Below are positions 1 through 6,093 of a stretch of 8,978 nt of DNA, piece after piece. The notes beneath the pieces were generated by a model. That model searched no databases. It was not told the origin of the DNA and saw only the letters and a program-made list of their open reading frames with translations. The DNA lies in NCBI GenBank assembly GCA_038321755.1, contig JBBQFJ010000133.1:1-8978 (forward strand), written 5' to 3'. Both the position numbers and the translations under genes were made by a program. How positions within the stretch are numbered: the first letter of the stretch is position 1; each line of letters starts with the position of its first letter. The DNA comes from JALHSW01 sp038321755 (GTDB taxonomy: Bacteria; Actinomycetota; Acidimicrobiia; IMCC26256; PALSA-555).

Positions 1-291
1 GAACGTGATCGCGAGGATCCCGAAGGGCGAGACCTTCCGAGACGCGATCAGGTAGGCGATGCGATGCGTGAGGACGCGCGTCTTGCCCGAACCGGCGCCG
101 GCGACGACGAGCACGGGGCCATCGGGCGCCGCGGCCGCCTCGCGCTGCACGGGGTTGAGGCCGGCGAGGAGCGCTTCGAGCTTGGCCGGGTCGAGCCCGG
201 GGGGCGCAGCGGGCTCGGGGCCGAACTGGTCCTCGAGCTCCGGGGGTTCGCCCAACGGCGCGGTGAATGGTTCGACCAGCGGTTCAGCCAT
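1..291 (-). CDS. ATP-dependent DNA helicase, PcrA/UvrD type (N-terminal 97 residues, runs off the window)
   Basis: This is the beginning of a superfamily 1A DNA helicase that unwinds DNA 3'-5' during repair and replication restart. Visible in order are a proline/acid-rich N-terminal leader (residues 1-35), the Q motif LNPVQREA (45-52), the Walker A loop AGAGSGKT (64-71) followed by RVLTHRIAYLI, and the start of motif Ia (GILAITF, 91-97), where the window ends. This spacing is typical of PcrA/UvrD. The ATG at 291 is chosen because the frame then gives the expected 40-50 residues before the Q motif. A LexA-like box lies 36 bp upstream, suggesting DNA-damage control. PcrA, UvrD1 and UvrD2 cannot be told apart from this fragment, so I give no symbol. 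RecB-like or AdnAB helicases are less likely given the close match of the Q motif and Walker region to PcrA. Confidence 0.93.
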   Translation of the reverse strand, partial: MAEPLVEPFTAPLGEPPELEDQFGPEPAAPPGLDPAKLEALLAGLNPVQREAAAAPDGPVLVVAGAGSGKTRVLTHRIAYLIASRKVSPFGILAITF

Positions 292-327
292 GCGTGTCGG
301 CCATCGTAGGCCGCAGTTGCGCCCGCG

Positions 328-343
328 TCGTACAGGTGTTCGA
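328..343 (-). promoter_or_regulatory. LexA-binding (SOS) box candidate upstream of the PcrA/UvrD helicase gene
   Basis: Read on the minus strand the site is TCGAACACCTGTACGA. It matches 11 of the 12 arm positions of the mycobacterial SOS box TCGAAC-N4-GTTCGA; the single mismatch is A for T in the right arm. It ends 36 bp before the helicase ATG, the right distance for an operator over a promoter. A TAnnnT hexamer (TACGAT, 303-308 read on minus) sits in the centre of a small inverted repeat (298-313) and could be a -10, but no convincing -35 is visible. The match is seen in the sequence; regulation by LexA is inferred. Confidence 0.6.
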
Positions 344-355
344 TAGACGGGGGAT

Positions 356-400
356 TCGAGAGAGGTGGACTCGAGAGAGGTGGAATCGAGAGAGAGGCGG
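356..400. repeat. 15-bp short tandem repeat, about three copies, in the gap before the helicase gene
   Basis: Two units, TCGAGAGAGGTGGAC (356-370) and TCGAGAGAGGTGGAA (371-385), differ only at the last base. A third degenerate unit starts at 386 (TCGAGAGAGAGGCGGA). The array lies just past the stop of the 102-residue gene and about 13 bp from the LexA-like box. The tract is strongly purine-rich on the plus strand. I see no hairpin or protein-coding signal in it. Confidence 0.75.
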
Positions 401-401
401 A

Positions 402-710
402 TCAGGGGGCCGGCGGCTTGCGGCGCAGGCCGCGCCGCATCACCCGAAGGCGGCGGGTGCCGGTCGCGTCGAGCTGCACGGTCAGCGCACCCTCGGCGTC
501 GGCTTCAAGCCCGAAGTACGGCTCCCACGGAGCGGCCACACTGGGGTCGTGCGGACTGCGACCACGGGGCAGGCGGCGGAACCGACGGCGGAACCGGTCG
601 AAGAGGAACGTGTGCTGCGGAGTCGTGACGAGCAGCTCGCCCGTGTCGTCGTCCGGGGCTGGCTCACCCGCCGCGCGGACGACCGGCTGCAGGGATTCCA
701 CCGGTTCCAT
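402..710 (-). CDS. hypothetical protein, 102 residues, unrecognised
   Basis: I do not recognise the family. The frame shows strong G/C preference at third codon positions along its length, fills the gap between the P450 and the helicase, and ends in TGA. The product begins MEPVESLQPVV, has an acidic stretch (PDDDTGE), then a basic central segment (FDRFRRRFRRLPRGRS, about residues 39-54). A W-E-P-Y-F segment and a probable beta-strand region (GALTVQLDATGTRRLRV) follow, and the tail is arginine/lysine-rich. I see no signal peptide or membrane helix. I prefer the ATG at 710, which has a weak GGTGGG about 10 bases upstream; a GTG at 743 in the same frame would overlap the divergent P450 start. 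It lies on the same strand as the helicase, 110 bp upstream of it. A function cannot be assigned. Confidence 0.6.
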   Translation of the reverse strand: MEPVESLQPVVRAAGEPAPDDDTGELLVTTPQHTFLFDRFRRRFRRLPRGRSPHDPSVAAPWEPYFGLEADAEGALTVQLDATGTRRLRVMRRGLRRKPPAP

Positions 711-729
711 CTGCGCAGTATGCCCACCA

Positions 730-1962
730 ATGGCTGAGCGCACACCCAGGGAACGGCCAAGGTTCGGTGAAGCCCAACCGGTCCGTTTCGACCCGTACGA
801 CCGGTTCCTCCAGGCCGACCCGTACCCCAGCTACCGGCGCCTCCGCGACGAGGCACCCGTCTACCGCGACGAGGCCCGCGGATTCTGGGCCCTCTCCCGC
901 TTCGACGACGTCCTCTGGGCTGCGCACGATCCCGCCACGTTCTGCTCTGGCGAGGGCATCGCGCTCGAGGGTCAGGCGCGCTCCCCGTTCCCGAACCTGA
1001 TCGTCATGGACGACCCGCGTCATGCGCAGCTCCGCAAGCTCGTGTCGCGAGGGTTCACGTCGCGGCCCGTGGCCGCGTTCGAGCCGCGCGTGCGCGAGCT
1101 CGCGAACGAGGCGATCGACACCGTGCTCGAGCGCTCCGGCGCTGGTGAGCCCGTCGACGTCGTGCCGCTGCTCAGCGGTCCGCTGCCGATGACCGTCGTC
1201 GGTGACCTCATCGGCGTCGCGCCCGAGGACCGCGAGCAGTTCCGCACGTGGTCCGACACCGTCGTGCACCAGGACGTCGACCGTCCCGAGACCGTCGAGG
1301 CGGGGCGCGCCGCGGCGGGCGAGGTCGTCGGCTACTTCGGCGAGATCATTGCGGCGCGGCGGGCCGCGCCCACCGACGACCTCGTCTCCGCGCTCATCGA
1401 CGCTCGGATCGATGGAGAGGTCGACGGCGAGCAGCTCGCGGACGACGAGATCCTCGGGTTCTGCTTCCTGCTCATCGTTGCGGGCACCGAGACCACGACG
1501 AACCTCATCGGCAACGGGGTGTACGCGCTCTCGCAGTTCTCCGACGAGCGAGCCCGTCTGCTCGCTGACCCGTCACTCGTCCCCGGCGCGGTCGAGGAGA
1601 TGCTGCGGTGGAGCTCGCCCGTCCAGGGGCTCGCACGCACGACGACGCGGCCGGTCGAGCGGCATGGCGTCACGATTCCCTCGGGTGCGAAGGTACAACT
1701 GCTCTACGGCGCCGCGAACCGCGACGACCGCGAGTTCTCCGACCCCGACCGCTTCGACGTGACCCGTCGGATCGAGCGCCACCTCGCCTTCGGCCACGGC
1801 GTGCACTTCTGCCTCGGCGCCGCGCTCGCTCGGCTCGAGGCCACGGTCGTGTTCGAAGAGCTGCTGCGGCGGATCCCCGACTACCGGGTCGACGCCGACG
1901 CCGTCACCTGGATCCACTCGTCGTCGGTGCGCGGCCCGGCCACGCTGCCTCTGATCTGGTAG
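730..1962 (+). CDS. cytochrome P450 (CYP), 410 residues
   Basis: This is a soluble bacterial class I-type P450 that would insert one oxygen atom from O2 into a substrate, using electrons from a separate ferredoxin and reductase. All family hallmarks are present: the C-helix DDPRHAQLRKL (94-104), the I-helix oxygen-activation motif AGTETT (251-256), the K-helix ExxR as EMLR (290-293), and the heme loop FGHGVHFCLG (354-363) with Cys361 as the heme thiolate ligand. There is no membrane anchor and the length is normal for bacterial CYPs. The frame stays open upstream of 730, but that stretch overlaps the opposing 102-residue gene and lacks P450 similarity, so I start at ATG 730, whose ribosome-binding site is poor. 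It ends in TAG. No ferredoxin or reductase gene is adjacent, so redox partners must lie elsewhere. The substrate and CYP family are not identifiable here. Confidence 0.95.
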   Translation: MAERTPRERPRFGEAQPVRFDPYDRFLQADPYPSYRRLRDEAPVYRDEARGFWALSRFDDVLWAAHDPATFCSGEGIALEGQARSPFPNLIVMDDPRHAQLRKLVSRGFTSRPVAAFEPRVRELANEAIDTVLERSGAGEPVDVVPLLSGPLPMTVVGDLIGVAPEDREQFRTWSDTVVHQDVDRPETVEAGRAAAGEVVGYFGEIIAARRAAPTDDLVSALIDARIDGEVDGEQLADDEILGFCFLLIVAGTETTTNLIGNGVYALSQFSDERARLLADPSLVPGAVEEMLRWSSPVQGLARTTTRPVERHGVTIPSGAKVQLLYGAANRDDREFSDPDRFDVTRRIERHLAFGHGVHFCLGAALARLEATVVFEELLRRIPDYRVDADAVTWIHSSSVRGPATLPLIW

Positions 1963-1996
1963 CCGCGGTCGGTCGCCGGGCATGCGCCAGTGGACG

Positions 1997-2038
1997 ATCA
2001 GACCTCCACCATCAGACCTCCACCATCAGACCTCCACG
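1997..2038. repeat. 14-bp tandem repeat, three copies, at the 3' end of dtd
   Basis: The unit ATCAGACCTCCACC occurs at 1997-2010 and 2011-2024, and a third copy at 2025-2038 differs only in the last base. The third copy contains the last dtd codons (Val-Glu-Val) and its TGA stop. The other two copies lie in the 63-bp gap between the convergent P450 and dtd genes. It looks like a slippage-type duplication of the dtd tail. The unit length is not a multiple of three, so the extra copies cannot extend the protein. Confidence 0.9.
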
Positions 2039-2463
2039 AGCAGTGTGACCGGGCCGTCGTTGACGAGCTCCACCTGCATGTCGGCCCGGAAGCGGCCGGT
2101 CGCGACGGTCGCCCCGAGCTCGCGAAGCGCTGAGACGACCGCATCGACGAGGGGCTCGGCCTGCTCGGGCCGGGCGGCCGCGGTCCACGACGGGCGGCGG
2201 CCCTTGCGGGCGTCGCCGTAGAGCGTGAACTGGCTCACCACGAGCAGCGCACCGCCGGCGTCGGCGACCGACCGGTTCATCACGCCGTCGGTGTCGTCGA
2301 AGATCCGCAGGTTCCAGAGCTTGTCAGCGACCTTGCGTGCGATGCCGTCGTCGTCGGTGTGCGTGACCCCGAGCAGCACGCACAGGCCGGGACCGATCTC
2401 GCCGACGGTCTCATCGCCGACGCGCACCCTCGCCTCGGCGACCCGCTGCACCAGCGCTCGCAT
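2026..2463 (-). CDS. dtd: D-aminoacyl-tRNA deacylase
   Basis: The enzyme hydrolyses D-amino acids (and glycine mischarged on tRNA-Ala) from tRNA, protecting translation from wrong-handed residues; it is a cytosolic homodimer. The 145-residue length is exactly typical. The N-terminus MRALVQRVAEARVRV is the canonical DTD start. SQFTLYGD (77-84) carries the conserved SQxTL motif, and LVNDGPVT (133-140) holds the Gly-cisPro pair (137-138) that gives chiral proofreading. The frame could be extended to 2499, but the added residues are not DTD-like, so ATG 2463 is chosen. The gene is convergent with the P450 and divergent from the 90-residue gene at 2556. Its stop lies within a tandem repeat. Confidence 0.96.
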   Translation of the reverse strand: MRALVQRVAEARVRVGDETVGEIGPGLCVLLGVTHTDDDGIARKVADKLWNLRIFDDTDGVMNRSVADAGGALLVVSQFTLYGDARKGRRPSWTAAARPEQAEPLVDAVVSALRELGATVATGRFRADMQVELVNDGPVTLLVEV

Positions 2464-2478
2464 CGCGCCGAGGCTACG

Positions 2479-2492
2479 CGGAGATTTCTCCG
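2479..2492. promoter_or_regulatory. inverted repeat CGGAGA-TT-TCTCCG between divergent genes
   Basis: This is a perfect 6-bp inverted repeat with a 2-bp centre in the 92-bp gap between dtd (minus) and the 90-residue gene (plus). It lies 16 bp before the dtd start, so it could be an operator acting on both directions. A TAnnnT hexamer (TAGGCT, 2505-2510) may be the plus-strand -10. A GC-rich hairpin (CGCGGC/GCCGCG, 2520-2536) follows it before the ribosome-binding site. A repeat of this length can occur by chance. Confidence 0.25.
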
Positions 2493-2555
2493 TGGACACC
2501 GTCCTAGGCTGTCGTCCGACGCGGCACGAGGCCGCGCCCCGACTGGAGCGATGGC

Positions 2556-2828
2556 ATGGCCAAGAGCGTGGAACAGACCAAGAAGCGGCTCGACGACGAG
2601 TACGGGCAGATCACCCGCCGCTTCGACGAGATCCACACGGCGTTCGACCGTGTGATCCAGGCGAAGGCCGGCGACGACATGTACGCCTTGCTGAAGGACC
2701 TCGAGAAAAAGGTCCACGTCGTCCGCACCGGGGGCTGGTTCCGGCCCGGCGCACACGGGTACAACCGGGCGCTCAAGAAGTGGAAGAAGGCGACCGACGC
2801 GCCGCAGGTGCAGAAGTTCGGCTCCTGA
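2556..2828 (+). CDS. small charged hypothetical protein, 90 residues
   Basis: I do not recognise the family. The ATG at 2556 has a GGAG ribosome-binding site seven bases upstream, and codon use matches the neighbours. The product is rich in Lys, Asp and Glu and lacks cysteine. Residues 1-53 look mainly helical (MAKSVEQTKKRLDDEYGQITR onward, then YALLKDLEKKV). A compact aromatic/glycine segment TGGWFRPGAHGYNRALKKWKK (58-78) follows, and the tail is polar. I see no signal peptide or membrane helix, so it is likely cytosolic. It precedes the flavin-reductase-like gene by 39 bp on the same strand and is probably co-transcribed with it. A small DNA- or RNA-binding role would fit the basic character, but nothing in the sequence proves it. 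Confidence 0.75.
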   Translation: MAKSVEQTKKRLDDEYGQITRRFDEIHTAFDRVIQAKAGDDMYALLKDLEKKVHVVRTGGWFRPGAHGYNRALKKWKKATDAPQVQKFGS

Positions 2829-2844
2829 GGCGCTCGCTCTCCGT

Positions 2845-2872
2845 CGAGCGCCCGTGATCGAGCGCCCATGAT
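2845..2872. repeat. 14-bp tandem duplication covering the flavin-reductase start codon
   Basis: CGAGCGCCCGTGAT (2845-2858) is followed directly by CGAGCGCCCATGAT (2859-2872), one mismatch. The mismatch is G/A in the first base of a start codon: the upstream copy has GTG and the downstream copy has ATG, the one used. The GTG of the first copy is out of frame and runs into TGA after five codons. The duplication places a decoy start 14 bases before the real one. Confidence 0.8.
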
Positions 2873-3458
2873 CGACGCGAAGCTCAAGCGCGCGCTCGGG
2901 CAGATGGTCAAGGGCGTGCAGGTGGTCGCCGCCACGCACGACGGGGTCGCGCGGGCGTACACGTCGCACTGGGTGAGCCAGGTCGCGTTCGGCGAGCCGG
3001 TCGTGATGGCGTCGGTGTCGCCGAAGCACGATACGTATCCGCTCATCGTCGCGAGCGGCGCCTTCACGGTGTCGATCCTTGCGGCCGACCAGGTCGACGT
3101 CGGGCAGTACTTCTCGTACCCGGGCCGTCGCTTCCGGTACATCGCGACGGAGTACCTCGAGACGCCCGACGGGCTGGACGGCCTGCCGATCGTGCGCGAC
3201 TCAGTCGCGTGGCTCCGCTGCCAGGTGTTCCAGCAGACGACCATGCGCGACCACGAGCTGTTCTTCGCCGAGGTGACCGACTGGGGCTACGGCCGCCTCA
3301 AGGAGCCGACGCTGCTGTACTCGTCACGCCACGGGTGGCGAAAGCTCGGCGACCGTGCGCGCGAACCGGGCGACTCCATCCGGGATCGGTTGCTGGCGCG
3401 ACTCGCCGACGCGGGTGTGGAGGTCGACCCGAACGAGTCCGACGACGAGGCGAACTAG
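2868..3458 (+). CDS. flavin reductase-like, FMN-binding split-barrel protein
   Basis: The protein (196 residues) belongs to the flavin reductase family, whose members bind FMN in a split beta-barrel and reduce flavin with NAD(P)H or act as flavoprotein oxidoreductases. Typical features are GVQVVAATHDGVARAYTSHW (16-35), with the Thr-Ser pair that usually contacts FMN phosphate, then VSQVAFGEPVVMASVSPKHDTY (36-57) and the following GAFTVSILA strand. RDHELFFAEVTD (127-138) carries the family's GDH-like F-x-G/A-E-V segment. The C-terminus is acidic. ATG 2868 gives the normal N-terminus, although no clear Shine-Dalgarno is visible because a tandem duplication occupies that place. It ends in TAG, three bases from the opposing aldolase stop. 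The oxidising partner and substrate are unknown; pairing with the nearby P450 is not supported by gene order, since dtd lies between. Confidence 0.88.
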   Translation: MIDAKLKRALGQMVKGVQVVAATHDGVARAYTSHWVSQVAFGEPVVMASVSPKHDTYPLIVASGAFTVSILAADQVDVGQYFSYPGRRFRYIATEYLETPDGLDGLPIVRDSVAWLRCQVFQQTTMRDHELFFAEVTDWGYGRLKEPTLLYSSRHGWRKLGDRAREPGDSIRDRLLARLADAGVEVDPNESDDEAN

Positions 3459-3461
3459 CGC

Positions 3462-4496
3462 CTACTGCTGCTCCATGGCCGGCGTGTAGCTCCCCGAGCG
3501 GGCCGCACCGTTCATCTTGCCGCGGTGCGCGAACGCGGCCTGGGCCGCTGGCACGTTGGCCGGGTCGCCCAACCACGCCTTGAGCGCCGGCGCTTGGAGC
3601 GCACGGCCGTACGAGTACGAGAGCTCCCACGGGTGGGGCCCACGCTTGTTCATCTCGTTGAGACGGTTCGTCGCCTGCTCGTCGGTCTGGCCACCGGAGA
3701 GGAACACGATGCCGGGGATCGCTACGGGCACCGTCCAGCCGAAGCAGCGGAGCGTCTTCTCGGCGACCTCTTCGTCGGACGCCTGGTTCTTCGCGTCGTA
3801 GCCCGACAGCACCATGTTCGGCTTGAGCAGGATGCCCTCGAACAGGACGCGCTGGCGATGCAGCTCGTGGAACAGCTCGGCTTGTGCTTCGGCTGTCACG
3901 TCGCTCGCCCGGTCGATCGTGTGCGAACCCTCCATGTAGACCTCGGGCTCGACGATCGGCACGATGCCCGCGGCCTGGCACAGCGCTGCGTAGCGCGACA
4001 GCGCGTGCGCGTTGACCTCGTAGCAGTAGCGCGAGGGCAGGTTGTCAGTGATGGTGTACGTGGCACGCCACTTCGCGAACCGGGCGCCCAGCGCGTGGTA
4101 CTCCTCGAGCCGCTCGGCCAGGCCGTCGAGACCCTCGGTCACCGTCTCGCCGTCGGACAGCGCGAGCGGCTTCGCGCCCGTGTCAACCTTGATCCCGGGG
4201 ATGATGCCCTTCTCGGCGAGCAGCTTCGGGAACGGCGTACCGCTCAGCGAGTCCTGGCGGATCGTCTCGTCGAAGAGGATCACTCCGCTGACGAAGTCCT
4301 CGACACCGGGTGTCGTGAAGAGCAGGTCGCGGTAGGCGCGCCGGTTGTCTTCGGTGGACTCGACCTTGATGGAGTCGAACCGCTTCTTGATCGTGCCGCT
4401 CGACTCGTCGGCGGCGAGGATCCCCTTGCCCGGCGCAACGAGTGCCTGCGCGTTCGCGCGAAGCGCGTCGGTGTCGATGTTGTGCGGTCCGGTCAC
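3462..4496 (-). CDS. class I fructose-bisphosphate aldolase
   Basis: The enzyme cleaves fructose 1,6-bisphosphate to dihydroxyacetone phosphate and glyceraldehyde 3-phosphate through a Schiff base, in glycolysis and in reverse in gluconeogenesis. It is the eukaryote-like type (344 residues). Seen are ILAADESSGTIKKRF with Asp30, FAKWR with Lys142, IVEPEV with Glu183, the active-site signature VLFEGILLKPN with Schiff-base Lys225, and the phosphate loop FLSGGQ (265-270). These correspond to rabbit Asp33, Lys146, Glu187 and Lys229. I choose GTG 4496 because it sits four bases after the guaA stop with GGGAG seven bases upstream, inside the last guaA codons. The upstream ATG at 4544 would overlap guaA and adds low-complexity sequence. 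It ends in TAG. Translational coupling to guaA is likely. Confidence 0.95.
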   Translation of the reverse strand: MTGPHNIDTDALRANAQALVAPGKGILAADESSGTIKKRFDSIKVESTEDNRRAYRDLLFTTPGVEDFVSGVILFDETIRQDSLSGTPFPKLLAEKGIIPGIKVDTGAKPLALSDGETVTEGLDGLAERLEEYHALGARFAKWRATYTITDNLPSRYCYEVNAHALSRYAALCQAAGIVPIVEPEVYMEGSHTIDRASDVTAEAQAELFHELHRQRVLFEGILLKPNMVLSGYDAKNQASDEEVAEKTLRCFGWTVPVAIPGIVFLSGGQTDEQATNRLNEMNKRGPHPWELSYSYGRALQAPALKAWLGDPANVPAAQAAFAHRGKMNGAARSGSYTPAMEQQ

Positions 4497-4500
4497 GCGA

Positions 4501-6039
4501 TCACTCCCATTCGATGGTGCCTGGTGGCTTGCTGGTGATGTCATAGGCGACCCGGTTGACCCCGGGCACCTCGTTGATGATCCGCGAGGCCATCCGCTCG
4601 AGCAAGTCGTGCGGGAGGCGGGCCCAGTCGGCGGTCATCGCGTCTTCCGACGTGACCGCCCGGATGATGACCGGGTACTCGTACGTGCGGCCGTCGCCCA
4701 TGACGCCGACCGTCCGGACGGCGGGGAGCACGGCGAAGCTCTGCCAGATCTCGCGCTCGAGGCCGGCCCGCTTGAGCTCCTCGAGCACGACGGCGTCGGC
4801 CAGGCGCAACGTGTCGAGACGCTCGGGAGTGACCTAGCCGATGATCCGCACCCCCAGTCCCGGGCCGGGGAACGGCTGGCGCCAGACGATCTCCTCGGGG
4901 AGCCCGAGCTCTTCGCCGATCGCCCGCACCTCGTCCTTGAAGAGCGCACGGAGCGGCTCCACGAGATCGAACTTCATGTCCTCGGGGAGTCCGCCGACGT
5001 TGTGGTGCGACTTGATCATCGCGTTGTCGCCGCCACCGGACTCGACGATGTCGGGATACAGGGTGCCCTGCACGAGGAACCGGGCGTCCTCCAGGTCGGT
5101 CGCGACTTCCTCGAACACGCGGATGAACGTCTCGCCGATGAGCTTGCGCTTGGACTCGGGGTCGGTGATCCCGCCGAGCGCGGCGAGAAAGCGGTCGGCC
5201 GCCTTCACGTGGATCAGGTCGACCTGGAACTGGGCGCGGAACGTCTCCTCGACCTGATCGGCCTCGTTGAGGCGCAGCAGCCCGGTGTCGACGAACACGC
5301 ACGTGAGCTGATCGCCGATGGCGCGATGGACGAGGGCCGCGGCGACTGCGGAGTCGACGCCACCCGACAGGCCGCAGATCACTCGTTCGTCACCGACCTG
5401 TGCGCGCACCTCGGCGACGGCTTCCTCGATGATGTTCGTGTTGGTCCACGTCGGACGACACGAGCACACGTCGAAGAGGAAGGCGCGCAGCACGTCCTGC
5501 CCGCGCTCGGTGTGCGCGACCTCGGGATGGAACTGGACGCCGTACACGCCACGCTCGCGATCTTCGAGCGCGGCAACCGCCGCACCCGCCGACGAGGCGG
5601 TGACGGTGAACCCGTCCGGGGCAGCAGTGATCGCGTCGCCATGGCTCATCCACACGGACTCGGACTCGGGCAGCTCGGCCAAGAGCACGGACGACCCCTG
5701 GCGCTTCATCGCTGTCCGGCCGTACTCACCACCGCCGGTCTGCTCGACGTTGCCACCGAGCTGCTGCGCGACGAGCTGCGCGCCGTAACAGATACCGAGC
5801 ACCGGTACGTCGGCGTCATAGATCGCAGGGTCGATCGACGGCGCGTGCTCGACGTGCACCGACGCGGGACCGCCCGAGAAGATGATGCCCTTCGGCCGCT
5901 TCGCGAGCATCTCGGCGATCGGCATCGTGCGCGGCACGATCTCGGAGTACACCCGCGCCTCGCGCACTCGACGTGCGATCAGCTGCGCGTACTGCGCTCC
6001 GAAGTCGACGACGAGGACGGTGTCATGACCATCGCTCAT
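4501..6039 (-). pseudogene. guaA: GMP synthase (glutamine-hydrolysing), interrupted by an in-frame TAG at codon 402
   Basis: GuaA converts XMP to GMP using ATP and glutamine, the last step of guanine nucleotide synthesis. Residues 7-195 form the class I glutamine amidotransferase with Cys84 (GICYG), His171 and Glu173 (FHPEV). SGGVDS (225-230) is the ATP-pyrophosphatase P-loop, and the XMP/ATP region continues to PFPGPGLGVRIIG (389-401). Codon 402 (4836-4834) is TAG where homologues have Glu (GEVT). The same frame then continues as VTPERLDTLRLADAVVLEEL and ends normally at GTIEWE-TGA (4501), giving the full C-terminal dimerisation domain. A single G-to-T change (GAG to TAG) explains it, with no frameshift. 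If read through, the product is 512 residues, near the usual length. ATG 6039 has a strong AGGAGG upstream. The 401-residue product would lack the dimerisation domain, which also helps bind XMP, and would probably be inactive. Pseudogene status is provisional: sequencing error or readthrough is possible. Confidence 0.85.
4834..4836 (-). other. premature amber (TAG) codon inside guaA
   Basis: On the minus strand the reading is ...ATC GGC TAG GTC ACT CCC GAG..., in the same frame as both flanking guaA parts (4836 to 4503 is 111 codons). Conserved GMP synthase sequence meets exactly on both sides. The base after TAG is G, not the C usually linked with leaky readthrough. TAG ends the P450, flavin-reductase, aldolase and groES genes nearby. 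Confidence 0.95.
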
Positions 6040-6093
6040 CTCGATCCCCTCCTACGCTCCGCGAGCTGCCTGCGCCGAGCGGACGATCTGTGC

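Noticed and set aside
418..729. Upstream extension of the P450 frame by 104 residues
   Set aside because: The added part is arginine/proline/serine-rich, not P450-like, and overlaps the opposing gene. The product from ATG 730 has the normal P450 length.
267..737. Plus-strand frame overlapping the 102-residue gene
   Set aside because: The minus-strand frame has the better amino-acid composition and third-position bias. This one crosses the LexA-like box and the tandem repeat.
730..3458. A P450 with flavin-reductase redox module
   Set aside because: The two genes are separated by dtd on the opposite strand, and no ferredoxin is present. Proximity alone does not support a joint system.
3525..4538. 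A 337-codon plus-strand frame opposite the aldolase gene
   Set aside because: It mirrors a confidently identified class I aldolase on the other strand and has no domain of its own.
4501..4809. The C-terminal guaA part as a separate gene started at TTG 4809
   Set aside because: There is no convincing ribosome-binding site and it would start partway into the dimerisation domain. Known split GMP synthases divide between the amidotransferase and synthetase domains, not here.
4834..4836. Genome-wide reassignment of TAG (for example pyrrolysine) as explanation for the guaA stop
   Set aside because: TAG is the natural terminator of the P450, flavin-reductase, aldolase and groES genes in the same window, each at the family's usual end.
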